The position numbers and the translations under genes were made by a program. The notes under the pieces are model-generated. The model did no database searches. It had not been told where the DNA came from and saw only the letters and a list, made by a program, of their open reading frames with translations. Shown one piece after another: positions 49,511 to 58,617 of a stretch of DNA of 64,000 nucleotides. Within the stretch, counting starts at the first letter, position 1. Every line of letters starts with the position of its first letter. The stretch spans positions 1-64,000 of the forward strand of contig DALYJJ010000018.1 of assembly GCA_031969915.1 (NCBI GenBank), written 5' to 3'. The DNA comes from DALYJJ01 sp031969915. Its GTDB lineage: Bacteria; Acidobacteriota; Terriglobia; Bryobacterales; Bryobacteraceae.

Positions 49511-52176
49511 CGGCGGTGTTGCTGGCGGAGTACGTTTGGATCGTCCATGCGGGCGGGCCGCACGGGGTCCTTGGGTTCTTTCGCCGCGGCCGGATCGAAG
49601 ATCTGCGGATTCACGGGACGCACTTCGTACGGCGCGAAGTCGGGTTCGCTTTGGAAGCACTCGGCGAGGTCTGTCGCGGCGGCGTCGAACAGGTTCAGCG
49701 GCGGCAGGCCGAGGATGCGAAACGTGGTTTTCAGAATCGACGGGAAGCTGGCGTTATTGCGGAATACGAAGTTCCTGCGGGCGTACGGCGACGCGAGCAG
49801 GAAGACGGTGCGATGCGAGTCGATGTGATCGACGCCGCCCTGCGCATCGTCTTCGGTGACAAAGATCGCCATGCGCCTCCAGTCGGGCGTCTTCGAGAGG
49901 AACTCGACGATGCGGCCGAGAGCGTAGTCGTTGTCGGAGACATACGACGCGTCGAACGGATAGCCATCCTCGGGCCGCGGCTTGTCGGTGTGGTCGTTCG
50001 GGAGGTGCAGGAAGAGCAGCCGGGGGAGTTCCTTGCCGGGATCGAGGTACAGCCGCCGGATCTCGGCGATGAACTGATCCGCCCGGTACTGGTCGGGGAT
50101 GTTGGTGTTGTACTGCGCGTAGTCGCGCGAGGTGTTGCGGTAGAGCGGCTCCGGCATGGGCACGTTGGTGAGGTAGCGGGCGCCGGTGGGCTTCAGTCCT
50201 TCACCCTCGTCCGCGCCGGCGAGTTCGAAGCCTTCGCCGAAGTTGCGGAAGGTGACACCGTGGCGGTCCAGGTGGTGCCAGAGGGCGCCCGCTTCGAGGA
50301 GTTCCTCGGGATGAACCGAGGAGTTCGACTGCGGAAAGTTGAGGCGTCCGGGAGCGGTGGTTGGCAACCGGAAGTCCTTCTGTCCGCCGTAGGCGGCCAT
50401 GAGCGTGCTCTCGGTCCAGGCGTTCGGGTAGGAGCCAACGATCCAATGATGGCCGTCGACGCTGACTTCCGAGTCGGCGTGGAAGTTGTCGCTGAAGGCG
50501 AAGCGTTCTGCCAGGGCGCGGTGGTTCGGCGTGACGTTGACGCTTTTGAAGGTGACGCGGTTCTTCAGGCCCGGCGCGGACTGCACCAGGCCGCGGCGTC
50601 CCCAGCGGGCGAGATCCGGCGCGCCCCGGACGTCGCCGTTGGCCGCCTTCTCAATGTCGCCGAAGATCTCATCGTAGGTCCGGTTTTCCTTGACGATGAT
50701 CACCACATGCTTCAGCTCCGCGGGCAGCGCGGGCGCCGATTCGTTCCTGGCCCGGAAGCCGTTGTTGTCGAGCACGCGCGTGGTCAGTGCGGCGAGTTCA
50801 CCCGCCGCCGGCAACGGGAAGCGAATGATCGCGCCCTTGCGCAGCTCACCCTGGAAGCTCCGCGGAAACGGCTTCTGGCGGTCGGCATTCGGCCCCGTGC
50901 CGTGGCCCTTGGCGTTGCTCGCGTAGACGGTGTCGCCATCGAGCGCGATCCGCGTGGGAAACCAGGCAGCGGGAAGGTGGCCAAGCACCGTGTTAGTCGC
51001 GGCGTCGATCACGCCAATGGCGTTGATCCCGGCCTCGGCCACCAGCAGCCAGTTGCGCTCCGCATGATACGCGAGGCCGATGGGCAGAACGCCGCGCAAG
51101 GTCTCCAGCTTGGCGATGCGAAGCGGGATCTCGGCGACAACGGCCAGCTTCACGGCGTCGATGACGCTGATCGAGTCGTTGTGGCCGTTAGAAACATAAA
51201 CGCGGTCCTTTGTCGCGAGGACGCCGGAGGGGCTGCTCCCGCCGAACGTGCCCACGCCGAAGGGCCGGCCCGTGCGGACCCAGGCGACGACCTTGGCCTG
51301 CGACGGTTCGGCGACGTCGATCACGGCCAGCGAGTTCGACTGCTCGACGTTGGGGCTGCCCAGGCCGGGCACGTCGACGGGTCCCTTGGCGGTTTCGCGA
51401 CGGACGCCCTTCTCCGCCTCCTCGGAGGGAAAACCGAAAGCGGGAAACGGCAGGCCGGTCTCGCCCGCTTTCTTGCGATCCGCGCCCGGAATCGCCTGGT
51501 ATTCGAACATCCCGATGTTGGTGACGTAGGCGCGCCGCTTGTCGGGCGAAAGTGCGAGAGCGAACGGCAGGCGGCCGACGCGCACCGAAGCGAGCACAGC
51601 GCGGCGCTTCACGTCGAAGATGGCGAGACGCAAATTGGCCTGATCGAGAACATAAAGCAGGTTTCGCTCCCGATCGTAGGCCAGGTCTCCCGAGTAGCTG
51701 TCGCGATAGGTTCCCTGATTCAGGTGGAACACCTGCGCCGTCCCGCCGCTGCCTGCCCTCAGCAGCCGCACGCGACCGGAGTTGCCTTCAGAAGCGAATA
51801 GATGGTTGTCATCGCGGAAAGCAAGTCCCATGAAGACGCTGCGCCAATCTTCGGCGTCCTGCTCTTTCCTTCCGCGCTCGGTCTCAATCTGCCGCGCCCG
51901 CCACTGGCCGCCCTTGCGTTCAAGAACGGTCAGCGAGTACCGGTTCGGGCCGCCGTTGCTGGTGACGACGAAAGAGCCCCGGGAGTTGATCGCGAGACCG
52001 AAAGGACCGGGCCCGGTGGAGAAGGTCTGCCCGAGCGGCGCGACGATTCGCCCACCAGGAAGGATGCTCTCCGCGCCGGGCCGGCGTGCGGTGGTGCGCT
52101 CGCCCGCGGGAGGCCGGAAGACCTCGGCGTGAACGTTCGATGACAGCGCTGCAATTAGGAGAACGGCCCGCACCAT
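49507..52176 (-). CDS. YncE-like propeller fused to a phosphoesterase (alkaline phosphatase-like) domain
   Basis: 889 residues, ATG 52176. Signal peptide 1-17. Residues about 40-420 are a seven-bladed YVTN/YncE propeller (NSLAVIDVAEPSQAKVVAWVRTGR, VYVSNGHNDSISVIDAVKLAVVAEIPL, INAIGVIDAATNTVLGHLPAAWFPTRIALDG). Residues about 465-860 are a phosphoesterase of the phospholipase C/acid phosphatase type: HVVIIVKENRTYDEIFGDI with the metal/nucleophile region, PNHRALAERFAFSDNFH, VDGHHW, LFLHLPNDHTDK and FVTEDDAQGGVDHIDSHRT. The fusion is recurrent in Acidobacteria. Substrate unknown; likely periplasmic or secreted. Confidence 0.9.
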   Translation of the reverse strand: MVRAVLLIAALSSNVHAEVFRPPAGERTTARRPGAESILPGGRIVAPLGQTFSTGPGPFGLAINSRGSFVVTSNGGPNRYSLTVLERKGGQWRARQIETERGRKEQDAEDWRSVFMGLAFRDDNHLFASEGNSGRVRLLRAGSGGTAQVFHLNQGTYRDSYSGDLAYDRERNLLYVLDQANLRLAIFDVKRRAVLASVRVGRLPFALALSPDKRRAYVTNIGMFEYQAIPGADRKKAGETGLPFPAFGFPSEEAEKGVRRETAKGPVDVPGLGSPNVEQSNSLAVIDVAEPSQAKVVAWVRTGRPFGVGTFGGSSPSGVLATKDRVYVSNGHNDSISVIDAVKLAVVAEIPLRIAKLETLRGVLPIGLAYHAERNWLLVAEAGINAIGVIDAATNTVLGHLPAAWFPTRIALDGDTVYASNAKGHGTGPNADRQKPFPRSFQGELRKGAIIRFPLPAAGELAALTTRVLDNNGFRARNESAPALPAELKHVVIIVKENRTYDEIFGDIEKAANGDVRGAPDLARWGRRGLVQSAPGLKNRVTFKSVNVTPNHRALAERFAFSDNFHADSEVSVDGHHWIVGSYPNAWTESTLMAAYGGQKDFRLPTTAPGRLNFPQSNSSVHPEELLEAGALWHHLDRHGVTFRNFGEGFELAGADEGEGLKPTGARYLTNVPMPEPLYRNTSRDYAQYNTNIPDQYRADQFIAEIRRLYLDPGKELPRLLFLHLPNDHTDKPRPEDGYPFDASYVSDNDYALGRIVEFLSKTPDWRRMAIFVTEDDAQGGVDHIDSHRTVFLLASPYARRNFVFRNNASFPSILKTTFRILGLPPLNLFDAAATDLAECFQSEPDFAPYEVRPVNPQIFDPAAAKEPKDPVRPARMDDPNVLRQQHRR

Positions 52177-52189
52177 GTTAGTACTCTAT

Positions 52190-52918
52190 ATGATGACTCG
52201 CAGATCGTTCGGCGGGCTGTTGGGAGGGGTCGCGGTGAGTTCTTCGGCACAGGCCGGCGCAGGCGCGCGCTGCTACCGGATGCAAACGTTCTATCTTCGC
52301 CAGGGCACGCAATTGGCGCGGCTGCACGAGTATCTTTCTTCCGCGATGGCCAAGGACAAGCCGGCGCTGGCCTTGGAAGCGCTGGTGGCGGCGCATCTGC
52401 CGCAAGTGGTCGCGATCACGCCGCACGACTCGCTGGAGGAAGCCCTGGCCGCGCCGAAGGCAGGCGCCCTCCAGAAGTGGGAAGCCGGCGAGGAAGCGCC
52501 CTACGAGCACTACACGGTAAGCGTACTGGAGCCCACCGCCTATTCGCCGCCGCTGACGACGCCGGCCAACGCGCCGGCGAAGCCGCGGATCTTCGAATTG
52601 CGCACGTATCATTCGCCGACCTGGCGCCAACTCGCGGCGCTCCACGAGCGCTTCGCCGGCCCGGAGATCAAGATCTTCCACCGCGTGGGTGTGCATCCCA
52701 TCCTCTACACGCAGATGCTGGCGGGAGCGAACCTCCCTAATCTCACGTACGTGATTCCGTTCGAGTCCCTCGCCGCGCGCGAGAAGGCGTGGGACGCATT
52801 CGCCGCCGATCCGGAGTGGATCAAGGTGCGTAAAGAGTCGATCGATCGCAGCGGGCAGATCGCGAGCATCAATCAGATCTCGCTGTTCCGCGCCGCGCCG
52901 TATTCGCCCATCCGGTGA
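52190..52918 (+). CDS. NIPSNAP-family protein with export signal
   Basis: 242 residues from ATG 52190 (ATG 52193 equally possible). Tat-like leader MTRRSFGGLLGGVAVSSSAQA. Two NIPSNAP repeats of the dimeric alpha-beta barrel: CYRMQTFYLRQGTQLARLHEYLSSA and then IFELRTYHSPTWRQLAALHERFAGPEIKIFHRVGVHPI, with LTYVIPFESLAAREKAWDAFAADPEW. Function of bacterial members is unknown. It is divergent from the phosphoesterase gene with only 13 nt between starts, so they share a promoter region. Confidence 0.88.
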   Translation: MMTRRSFGGLLGGVAVSSSAQAGAGARCYRMQTFYLRQGTQLARLHEYLSSAMAKDKPALALEALVAAHLPQVVAITPHDSLEEALAAPKAGALQKWEAGEEAPYEHYTVSVLEPTAYSPPLTTPANAPAKPRIFELRTYHSPTWRQLAALHERFAGPEIKIFHRVGVHPILYTQMLAGANLPNLTYVIPFESLAAREKAWDAFAADPEWIKVRKESIDRSGQIASINQISLFRAAPYSPIR

Positions 52919-52925
52919 TCCTCCG

Positions 52926-53759
52926 ATGAGAGCTGTGGCGCTGATCCTGGTGGCCGCGGCGGGCGCCTGCGCCCAGGACGCACGCGAGATCGTGCGCCAG
53001 TCCGTGGAACGCGACCAGTTCAACAGCGAACGGGCCAAAGACTACACCTTTATCCAGCGCGAAGAGACACGCAAGCTGAACGGGAAGAACGCCGTGACGT
53101 CCACTGAGTCCGAGACGTTCGACGTGCTGATGATCGAGGGACGCCCGTATCAACGCTTGGTCGAACGCAATGGGAAGCCGCTGAGCGTGAAGGAGCAGCA
53201 AAAAGAGGAGGAGAAGTACGAGAAGACGCTGCGGGACCGCAAGCGGGAGTCGCCCGCGGAGCGAAACAAGCGTCTGGCGGAGGTGGAGAAGGAGCGGCGC
53301 GAGGGGCGGGCCTTCCTGAAGGAGGTGCCCGACGCCTACCGCTTCAAGCTGGTGGGCGAGCAACCGCTGGAAGGCCGCGAGGTGTGGGTCATCGAAGCCG
53401 AGCCGCGCACGGACTACAAGCCGAGATCCAGGCGCGGCGGGCTGCTCATGAAGTTTCGGGGGAAGCTCTGGATCTCCAAGGGCGACTATCAATGGGTGCG
53501 CGCGGAAGCGGAGCCGATCGACACCGTTTCGTTCGGTCTGTTCCTGGCGCGCATCGCCAAGGGCTCGAAGATCGAGTTCCAGTTGATGCACGTCAACAAC
53601 GAAGTGTGGATGCCGCGGTCAATCCGGCTGCGCGTGGATGCGCGGTTGGCGCTCCTGAAGCGCTTCCACGAAGAGCAGGACATCGACTTCCGCGAGTACC
53701 GCAAGTTCCAGACCGATTCGCGCGTGGTGTCGGCGGAAGAGATCCCGCGTCAGCCGTAG
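52926..53759 (+). CDS. Exported protein of Acidobacterial unknown family
   Basis: 277 residues, ATG 52926, seven bases after the NIPSNAP stop. Signal peptide 1-16 (AVALILVAAAGACAQ). DAREIVRQSVERDQFN and YTFIQREETRKL start a domain with a long charged central helix (KEQQKEEEKYEKTLRDRKRE, AERNKRLAEVEKERREGRAFL). A LolA-like strand series follows (EVWVIEAEP, MKFRGKLWISKGDYQWVRAEAEPIDTVSFGLFLARIAKGSKIEFQ). It may bind lipid or lipoprotein in the periplasm; inference from fold resemblance. Convergent overlap of ten bases with the antiporter gene. Confidence 0.78.
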   Translation: MRAVALILVAAAGACAQDAREIVRQSVERDQFNSERAKDYTFIQREETRKLNGKNAVTSTESETFDVLMIEGRPYQRLVERNGKPLSVKEQQKEEEKYEKTLRDRKRESPAERNKRLAEVEKERREGRAFLKEVPDAYRFKLVGEQPLEGREVWVIEAEPRTDYKPRSRRGGLLMKFRGKLWISKGDYQWVRAEAEPIDTVSFGLFLARIAKGSKIEFQLMHVNNEVWMPRSIRLRVDARLALLKRFHEEQDIDFREYRKFQTDSRVVSAEEIPRQP

Positions 53760-54973
53760 GTGAAGTCCGTTTTCGGCTCCACCGCTTGCGTGCCGCGAAA
53801 CGAGAGATTCAGCAGCGGCGGGGCGACCAGTGTCGTGACTACGGCCATGAAGACCGTCACTGCATAGATCTTGCCGGAGATCACCCCGAGCCCGAGCCCG
53901 ATCTGCGCGACAACCATACCCACCTCGCCGCGGGGAACCATCCCGGCGCCGATGCGGAAGGCGTCGGCGAAGCCACCCTGGAGTCCGCCCAAGCCGCATC
54001 CGACGAGCTTGGAAGCAACCGCGGCAAGCAGAATCACGGCCGAGAGGAGGAGCGTGGAGCGGTCCGCGAATACGGCCACGTTCAGGTGCAGGCCGATGCC
54101 GGCCAGGAAGAAGGGGATCAGGAACTCGGTGACGCCGTGCGCCAGGTCGTGCACGCGATGGCTGACGCTTTCGGCCAACGCCATGCCGGCCAGGAACGCG
54201 CCGATGATGGCGGCAACGCCCGCGTAGATGGCCAGCACGGAGAGGCCGAAGAGGAGAATCAGCGCCAGGTTGAACTGGGCTTCGCCGGCGCGGAAGGACT
54301 CAGACACGCGCGGTACGAGGCGATTCATCGCCCGCCGCCCCAGCACGGCCACCAGCAGCGTGAAACCAATGGAGAGCGCCGCCGTAATGCCAATCTCCAC
54401 GAAGTTAATGGAGCCCTTGGCCATGGAACTGACGACGGCCAGCACCAGCAGTCCGAGGACGTCGTCGATAACCGCCGCGGCAAGGATGATTCGCGCCGCC
54501 CGGGCGTGCAGCACCCCCTTCGCGCTCAGCACCTGGGCGGTGATCCCGACGCTGGTGGCCACCATCGCCGCGCCCAGGAAGATGGCCTCGATTTGCGGCT
54601 CGCCCCACAGGCGCAGGATGCCCCAACCGAGGAGGAACGGAAAGACTACACCGAGCAGGGCCACCAGCAGCGCCGTACCGCCCACTCGGAACAACTCCGA
54701 AGCCTTCACCTCGAGGCCCACGCGAAACAGCAGGAACATGACGCCGAGCTCAGCGAGCGCGGTGAGCAGCTCATTGGGCGCGACCCATGCCAGCACGCTC
54801 GGCCCGATGAGCACACCGGCGAGAATCTCGCCGACGATGCCGGGCTGGCCGAGGCGCTCAAAGATCTCGGCCATGATCTTGGCGGCGCCAAATACGAGGA
54901 GCATGGACAGCGGCAGCCGAATGGCGTTCGCATCCGCGGCGAGGAGAAAACAAAAGAAGGAATCGAAAGTCAC
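53750..54973 (-). CDS. CPA2-family Na+/H+ (K+/H+) antiporter
   Basis: 407 residues from GTG 54973, overlapping the DUF389 stop (GTGA). About 12-13 membrane segments. The conserved AAAVIDDVLGLLVLAVV carries the ion-binding Asp pair, and LGQPGIVGEILAGVLIGPSVL and ELGVMFLLFRVGLEV are KefB/NhaS3-type signatures. GMVPRGEVGMVVAQIGL is the late TM motif. No C-terminal TrkA-N (RCK) domain, so it is a short form without nucleotide control. Exchanges monovalent cations for protons across the inner membrane; coupling with the DUF389 protein suggests a joint role. Confidence 0.9.
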   Translation of the reverse strand: MTFDSFFCFLLAADANAIRLPLSMLLVFGAAKIMAEIFERLGQPGIVGEILAGVLIGPSVLAWVAPNELLTALAELGVMFLLFRVGLEVKASELFRVGGTALLVALLGVVFPFLLGWGILRLWGEPQIEAIFLGAAMVATSVGITAQVLSAKGVLHARAARIILAAAVIDDVLGLLVLAVVSSMAKGSINFVEIGITAALSIGFTLLVAVLGRRAMNRLVPRVSESFRAGEAQFNLALILLFGLSVLAIYAGVAAIIGAFLAGMALAESVSHRVHDLAHGVTEFLIPFFLAGIGLHLNVAVFADRSTLLLSAVILLAAVASKLVGCGLGGLQGGFADAFRIGAGMVPRGEVGMVVAQIGLGLGVISGKIYAVTVFMAVVTTLVAPPLLNLSFRGTQAVEPKTDFTYG

Positions 54974-56352
54974 CGTCTGGATCCTTGGCGCTCAGCAATC
55001 ACGGTAATCGACTCCACGCCGAGGCGTTGCGCCATCGAGTTTGCGAGGAGCTCGCGCGTGGAATCGGGAAGTGGGGTGCGGGCCTCGTACTGGAGGCGAA
55101 GCGTGAAGCCGCGTTCGTTGAAGCCCAACTCGGAAGAGACGAGCGTGCCGAAGGCATCGGGCCAGAGCGCGTGCAGCGGTTCGCGATAGCGGTTCAGCAC
55201 GTCGGCGCGAAGCGCGTTCAGCGTCGGCGGCGGCGGGGGCTCCGGGGCAGGGACTCTCTCCGCGAGCGTCTGGCGCAGGAGCCGAAGATCGTCCTCGGCC
55301 GCGACTTTCTGTAGCCTGATCTGCGCGGGCCGGCCGGAGGCGGCAGCAAGACGGCGCTCCGCTTCGGCCAGCCGCTCAGCGGACGCCGCCTGCGTGGCGA
55401 TGACGCGAACCACAACCCGCTCCGGCTGGATGTCGATCCGCTCGGCCACCACCGAATCCGCCGGCGCAAGACCGCGCACCAGCTCGCGCGCCGTGGTGCG
55501 CGCTACGGTTTCATAGCGCAGCCGCTGCAACGAAGCTCGGAGCGGCAGGTAGAGCGCGAGCAGCACCACCGCGAGCATGACGACGCGCCACCGCAGGCGC
55601 CCCACTTCGCGAAACGCACCGGCAAGCGCGGTGTGCTCCAGGACGCGATACAACCGATCCGGCGCCCGATCCACTGACTCGCGCGCGCCGGCGTCGTCCA
55701 TCCGGGCGACCGCAAACACCAGAAACGCCGCCGCGATGATGGCCGCCAGGTTGGTGAAGAACAGCAGGCTCGCGCCGGACATGATCTCGCGCAGCCCACC
55801 GCTTCCCAGGCCGAAGCCGACGGTGCACAGCGGTGGCATCAAAGCCACCGCGATGGCCACGCCCGGCAGCGCCGTGATGCCTCCTCCACTGCCGCCGCGG
55901 ACGATCACGAGGCTGCCGGCCAGGCCTGAGAGTACAGCGACGCCGAGGTCCAGGAGGTTCGGCTGTGTGCGGGCCAGAATCTCCGAGGTGGCGGCGTGAA
56001 AGGGCAGCGCCCAGACCAGCGTGGCGGAGAAGGCGATCGCGCCGGCGATGCTCGTCACGATCAGCAGCAGCGCGCGGATGCCGAGGTAGAGATCCGCCGC
56101 CGCCAACGCAAGACCAGCCGCGAGAATCGGCCCCATCAGGGGCGAAACCAGCATCGCGCCGATCACCACGGCCGGGCTATCGAGCACCAGGCCGAGAGTC
56201 GCGATGCCCGCCGCGATGACCAGTTCAAGCCAGTAGTTGAGGCTTCCGATCTCCGACGCTTCGTAGATCTGCCGGTAGGTTCGCGGTTTCTCGCTGGGGT
56301 CGAGCCGCAGAAGGTGTTCCAGCCGAGCCCGAACACTGTGCGCTCCCGTCAT
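54970..56352 (-). CDS. DUF389 (TIGR00341-like) membrane protein
   Basis: 460 residues, ATG 56352. Short N-terminal cytoplasmic part, then five or more membrane segments: GIATLGLVLDSPAVVIGAMLVSPLMGPILAAGLALA is the family signature, followed by GSGGGITALPGVAIAVALMPPLCTVGFGL. A C-terminal extramembrane region has two BON/OsmY-like repeats (VVAERIDIQPERVVVRVIATQAAS, LVSSELGFNERGFTLRLQYEAR). DUF389 proteins are uncharacterised integral membrane proteins. It is translationally coupled to the antiporter, an arrangement worth noting. Confidence 0.88.
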   Translation of the reverse strand: MTGAHSVRARLEHLLRLDPSEKPRTYRQIYEASEIGSLNYWLELVIAAGIATLGLVLDSPAVVIGAMLVSPLMGPILAAGLALAAADLYLGIRALLLIVTSIAGAIAFSATLVWALPFHAATSEILARTQPNLLDLGVAVLSGLAGSLVIVRGGSGGGITALPGVAIAVALMPPLCTVGFGLGSGGLREIMSGASLLFFTNLAAIIAAAFLVFAVARMDDAGARESVDRAPDRLYRVLEHTALAGAFREVGRLRWRVVMLAVVLLALYLPLRASLQRLRYETVARTTARELVRGLAPADSVVAERIDIQPERVVVRVIATQAASAERLAEAERRLAAASGRPAQIRLQKVAAEDDLRLLRQTLAERVPAPEPPPPPTLNALRADVLNRYREPLHALWPDAFGTLVSSELGFNERGFTLRLQYEARTPLPDSTRELLANSMAQRLGVESITVIAERQGSRR

Positions 56353-56404
56353 TCTTTCAGATTAACGAACCTTAAACGAGTCCGCCAGCGAACTCAGCCC
56401 GAAC

Positions 56405-58153
56405 TCAGCCCGAAGCCGCGACCAGGCATGAGAGCGGCGCCAGGACCCAGGCGCCGGAGGGATGATCCGGCGGGGAACTGCCACCCCAACGGGGCGCGGC
56501 CGATTGAAGGAGGATCCGCCACTGCCCGGTTACGTCAGGCAAGGTTTGCCCTTCGCCGCTGAACGAGAAGAACAGCAGGAACTCCTTGCCTGCGTCGCGC
56601 CGATGCACGCGGAGCACGCTGCGGCCGGGCTCGATGCGTACGTCGCCCGCATTGGCAGGCAGCGCGCGGCGGACGCGTAACAGCTCGCGATAGAACTCGC
56701 GCAACACCTGCTGCCGGGGCGTGGGGACGTGGGTCAGAACGGCGCTGGCGAACGTTGCGGGAGCCTGCGGATCGGGCATCCCGCCGAGCGAGGGGAACTC
56801 GCGGCGGCGTCCCTTTCGCACGGCTTCGACGAGCCGCGGGTCCGTGTGGCTGACGAAGTATGGAAACGGGTTCGTCTCGCCGTACTCCTCGCCCATGAAC
56901 AGGAGCGGCGTGAACGGAGAGAGGATGGTCAGGGCGGCGGCGAGTTTCAGCGCTTCGAACTCGACCAGGGTCGAGAGGCGGTCGCCGCGGGCGCGGTTGC
57001 CGGCCTGGTCGTGGTTCTGCGAGAAAACGATGAACCGTTCGGGCGGGATGTCGCGGGCGGGCGCGCCCAGGGGTCCCTGGCGGCGTTTGGAGTATTCGCC
57101 GGTAAAACAGAATCCCTCGCGAATGGTTTTGGCCAACTGTTCGAGAGAGCCGTAGTCCACGTAGTAACCGTGCCGCTCGCCGGTGAGCAGTGTGTGCAGG
57201 GCGTGATGGAAATCGTCGGACCATTGCGCGTCGAGGCCGCAACCGCCGGCGGCCGGGGGCCGGACGAGATCAGGATCGTTGCGGTCGCCTTCGGCGAAGA
57301 GCAGCGGGCGCGATGCGAGCGACGCGATTTCCCGCAACATAGCGTGCGGCACCGCGTGGACGGCATCGAGCCGCAGGGCGTCGATGTGAAACTCCTCGGC
57401 CCACTGGCGGACGTTTTCGAGGAAATACTCGCGGACCGGAGCGGCCTCGAAATCGAAGGCCGGGCCCCAGGGCGTGTGACGGCTCGCGTGGAAGTAGGGG
57501 GCGAACTTCGGGAGCACGTTGCCTTCCGGGCCGAGGTGATTGTAGACGACATCGAGAACCAAGGCGAGGCCGGCGCGGTGAGCGGCGTCGACCAACCGCT
57601 TCAGGCCGGCCGGGCCGCCGTAGGTGGATTGCGCGGCAAACGGGAAGACGCCGTCGTAGCCCCAATTGCGGGCGCCGGGGAACTCGGCCACAGGCATCAG
57701 TTCGATGGCCGTCACACCCAGTTCACGCAGGGCGCCGAGATACGGGATGACCGCGTCGAACGTGCCCTCGCGAGTGAACGTGCCCACGTGCAGTTCGTAG
57801 ATGACGTAGTCGCGCAGGGAAAGGCCGCGCCAGGCGGCGTCGGTCCACGGGAACTCCTCGAGCAGAACGGCGGAGGGTCCGTGCACGCCTTCGGGCTGCC
57901 AGCGGGACGCGGGATCGGCCAGCGGACTCCCACCGTCGAGTTGAAACCAATAGCGCTGGCCGGGCTCCACGGCTTGCGCGAAGGCGTCGTGAAGACCGTC
58001 CCGTCCGGGACTCAAGCGCACCGCCCGTCCGTGCGCGGGGAGCACCACCTCAACGGTGCGGAAGCCCGGGGCCCAGACGCGGAAATGAACGCCGCCGCGG
58101 ACATGCCACGCACCGATCCGATTCCGCTTGACACCTTCTGCCACGGAGCGCAT
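56405..58153 (-). CDS. treZ: Malto-oligosyltrehalose trehalohydrolase
   Basis: 582 residues, ATG 58153. N-terminal CBM48/E-set (GGVHFRVWAPGFRTVEVVLP), then GH13 barrel: YELHVGTFTREGTFDAVIPYL, ELMPVAEFPGARNWGYDGVFPFA (region I precursor), VYNHLGPEGN, ALRLDAVHAV (nucleophile Asp), LFAEGDRND (acid Glu) and FSQNHDQAGNRARGDR. The NWGYDGV and SQNHDQxGNR motifs define TreZ. It releases trehalose from maltooligosyltrehalose. Its partners treY and treX are not in the window. Divergent from the receiver protein gene, 22 nt between starts. Confidence 0.93.
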   Translation of the reverse strand: MRSVAEGVKRNRIGAWHVRGGVHFRVWAPGFRTVEVVLPAHGRAVRLSPGRDGLHDAFAQAVEPGQRYWFQLDGGSPLADPASRWQPEGVHGPSAVLLEEFPWTDAAWRGLSLRDYVIYELHVGTFTREGTFDAVIPYLGALRELGVTAIELMPVAEFPGARNWGYDGVFPFAAQSTYGGPAGLKRLVDAAHRAGLALVLDVVYNHLGPEGNVLPKFAPYFHASRHTPWGPAFDFEAAPVREYFLENVRQWAEEFHIDALRLDAVHAVPHAMLREIASLASRPLLFAEGDRNDPDLVRPPAAGGCGLDAQWSDDFHHALHTLLTGERHGYYVDYGSLEQLAKTIREGFCFTGEYSKRRQGPLGAPARDIPPERFIVFSQNHDQAGNRARGDRLSTLVEFEALKLAAALTILSPFTPLLFMGEEYGETNPFPYFVSHTDPRLVEAVRKGRRREFPSLGGMPDPQAPATFASAVLTHVPTPRQQVLREFYRELLRVRRALPANAGDVRIEPGRSVLRVHRRDAGKEFLLFFSFSGEGQTLPDVTGQWRILLQSAAPRWGGSSPPDHPSGAWVLAPLSCLVAASG

Positions 58154-58175
58154 CCTTCAAGCAGAGGAGTGACCG

Positions 58176-58598
58176 ATGACCCACGAACGCCGCTTCGGGG
58201 CATCCTCCGACGCCGCTATGTTGTTGGCGGTGAGCCCCTCCGCGGAAGACCACGAAACCGTAAAGGGTTGTTTCGGCCGTTCCCGCTGGCCAGTCCGCAC
58301 CGCTGCTTCCTGCGCCGAAGCGGAGCGGGTGCTGGGCGAACGGAACGTGGCCGTGATGTTGTGCGATTGCGATTTGCCCGACGGCGACTGGCGCCGGGCG
58401 CTCGAGCTCGCCAACCAGTTGCCGGAACCGCCTCTCGTCGTGGTCACATCTCGCCTTGCAGACGACCGGCTGTGGGCGGAAGTCCTGAACCTGGGCGGGT
58501 ACGATCTGCTGGTGAAACCATTCGACTGCACGGAACTGCGGCGCGTCGTCGAACTGGCGCGCGCGAACTGGCAGGAGAGCCGGGCGGTCGCGATGTGA
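58176..58598 (+). CDS. Orphan receiver-domain protein
   Basis: 140 residues, ATG 58176 with GAGGAG upstream. A single CheY-like receiver: SPSAEDHETV (acidic pair reduced to ED), VAVMLCDCDLPDGDW with the phospho-acceptor Asp, LVVVTSRLAD (Thr/Ser switch) and YDLLVKPFDCTELRRVVE (Lys). No output domain. The altered N-terminal acidic pocket may weaken Mg2+ binding. The nearest kinase gene is not adjacent. It may act by protein interaction; a link to trehalose metabolism is only positional. Confidence 0.85.
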   Translation: MTHERRFGASSDAAMLLAVSPSAEDHETVKGCFGRSRWPVRTAASCAEAERVLGERNVAVMLCDCDLPDGDWRRALELANQLPEPPLVVVTSRLADDRLWAEVLNLGGYDLLVKPFDCTELRRVVELARANWQESRAVAM

Positions 58599-58617
58599 CA
58601 GGGACCGCCCGCACGAC

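Noticed and set aside
49408..51801. 797-codon plus-strand frame over the phosphoesterase gene
   Set aside because: The minus strand encodes a clear YncE/phosphoesterase protein; the plus-strand reading is a codon-bias shadow.
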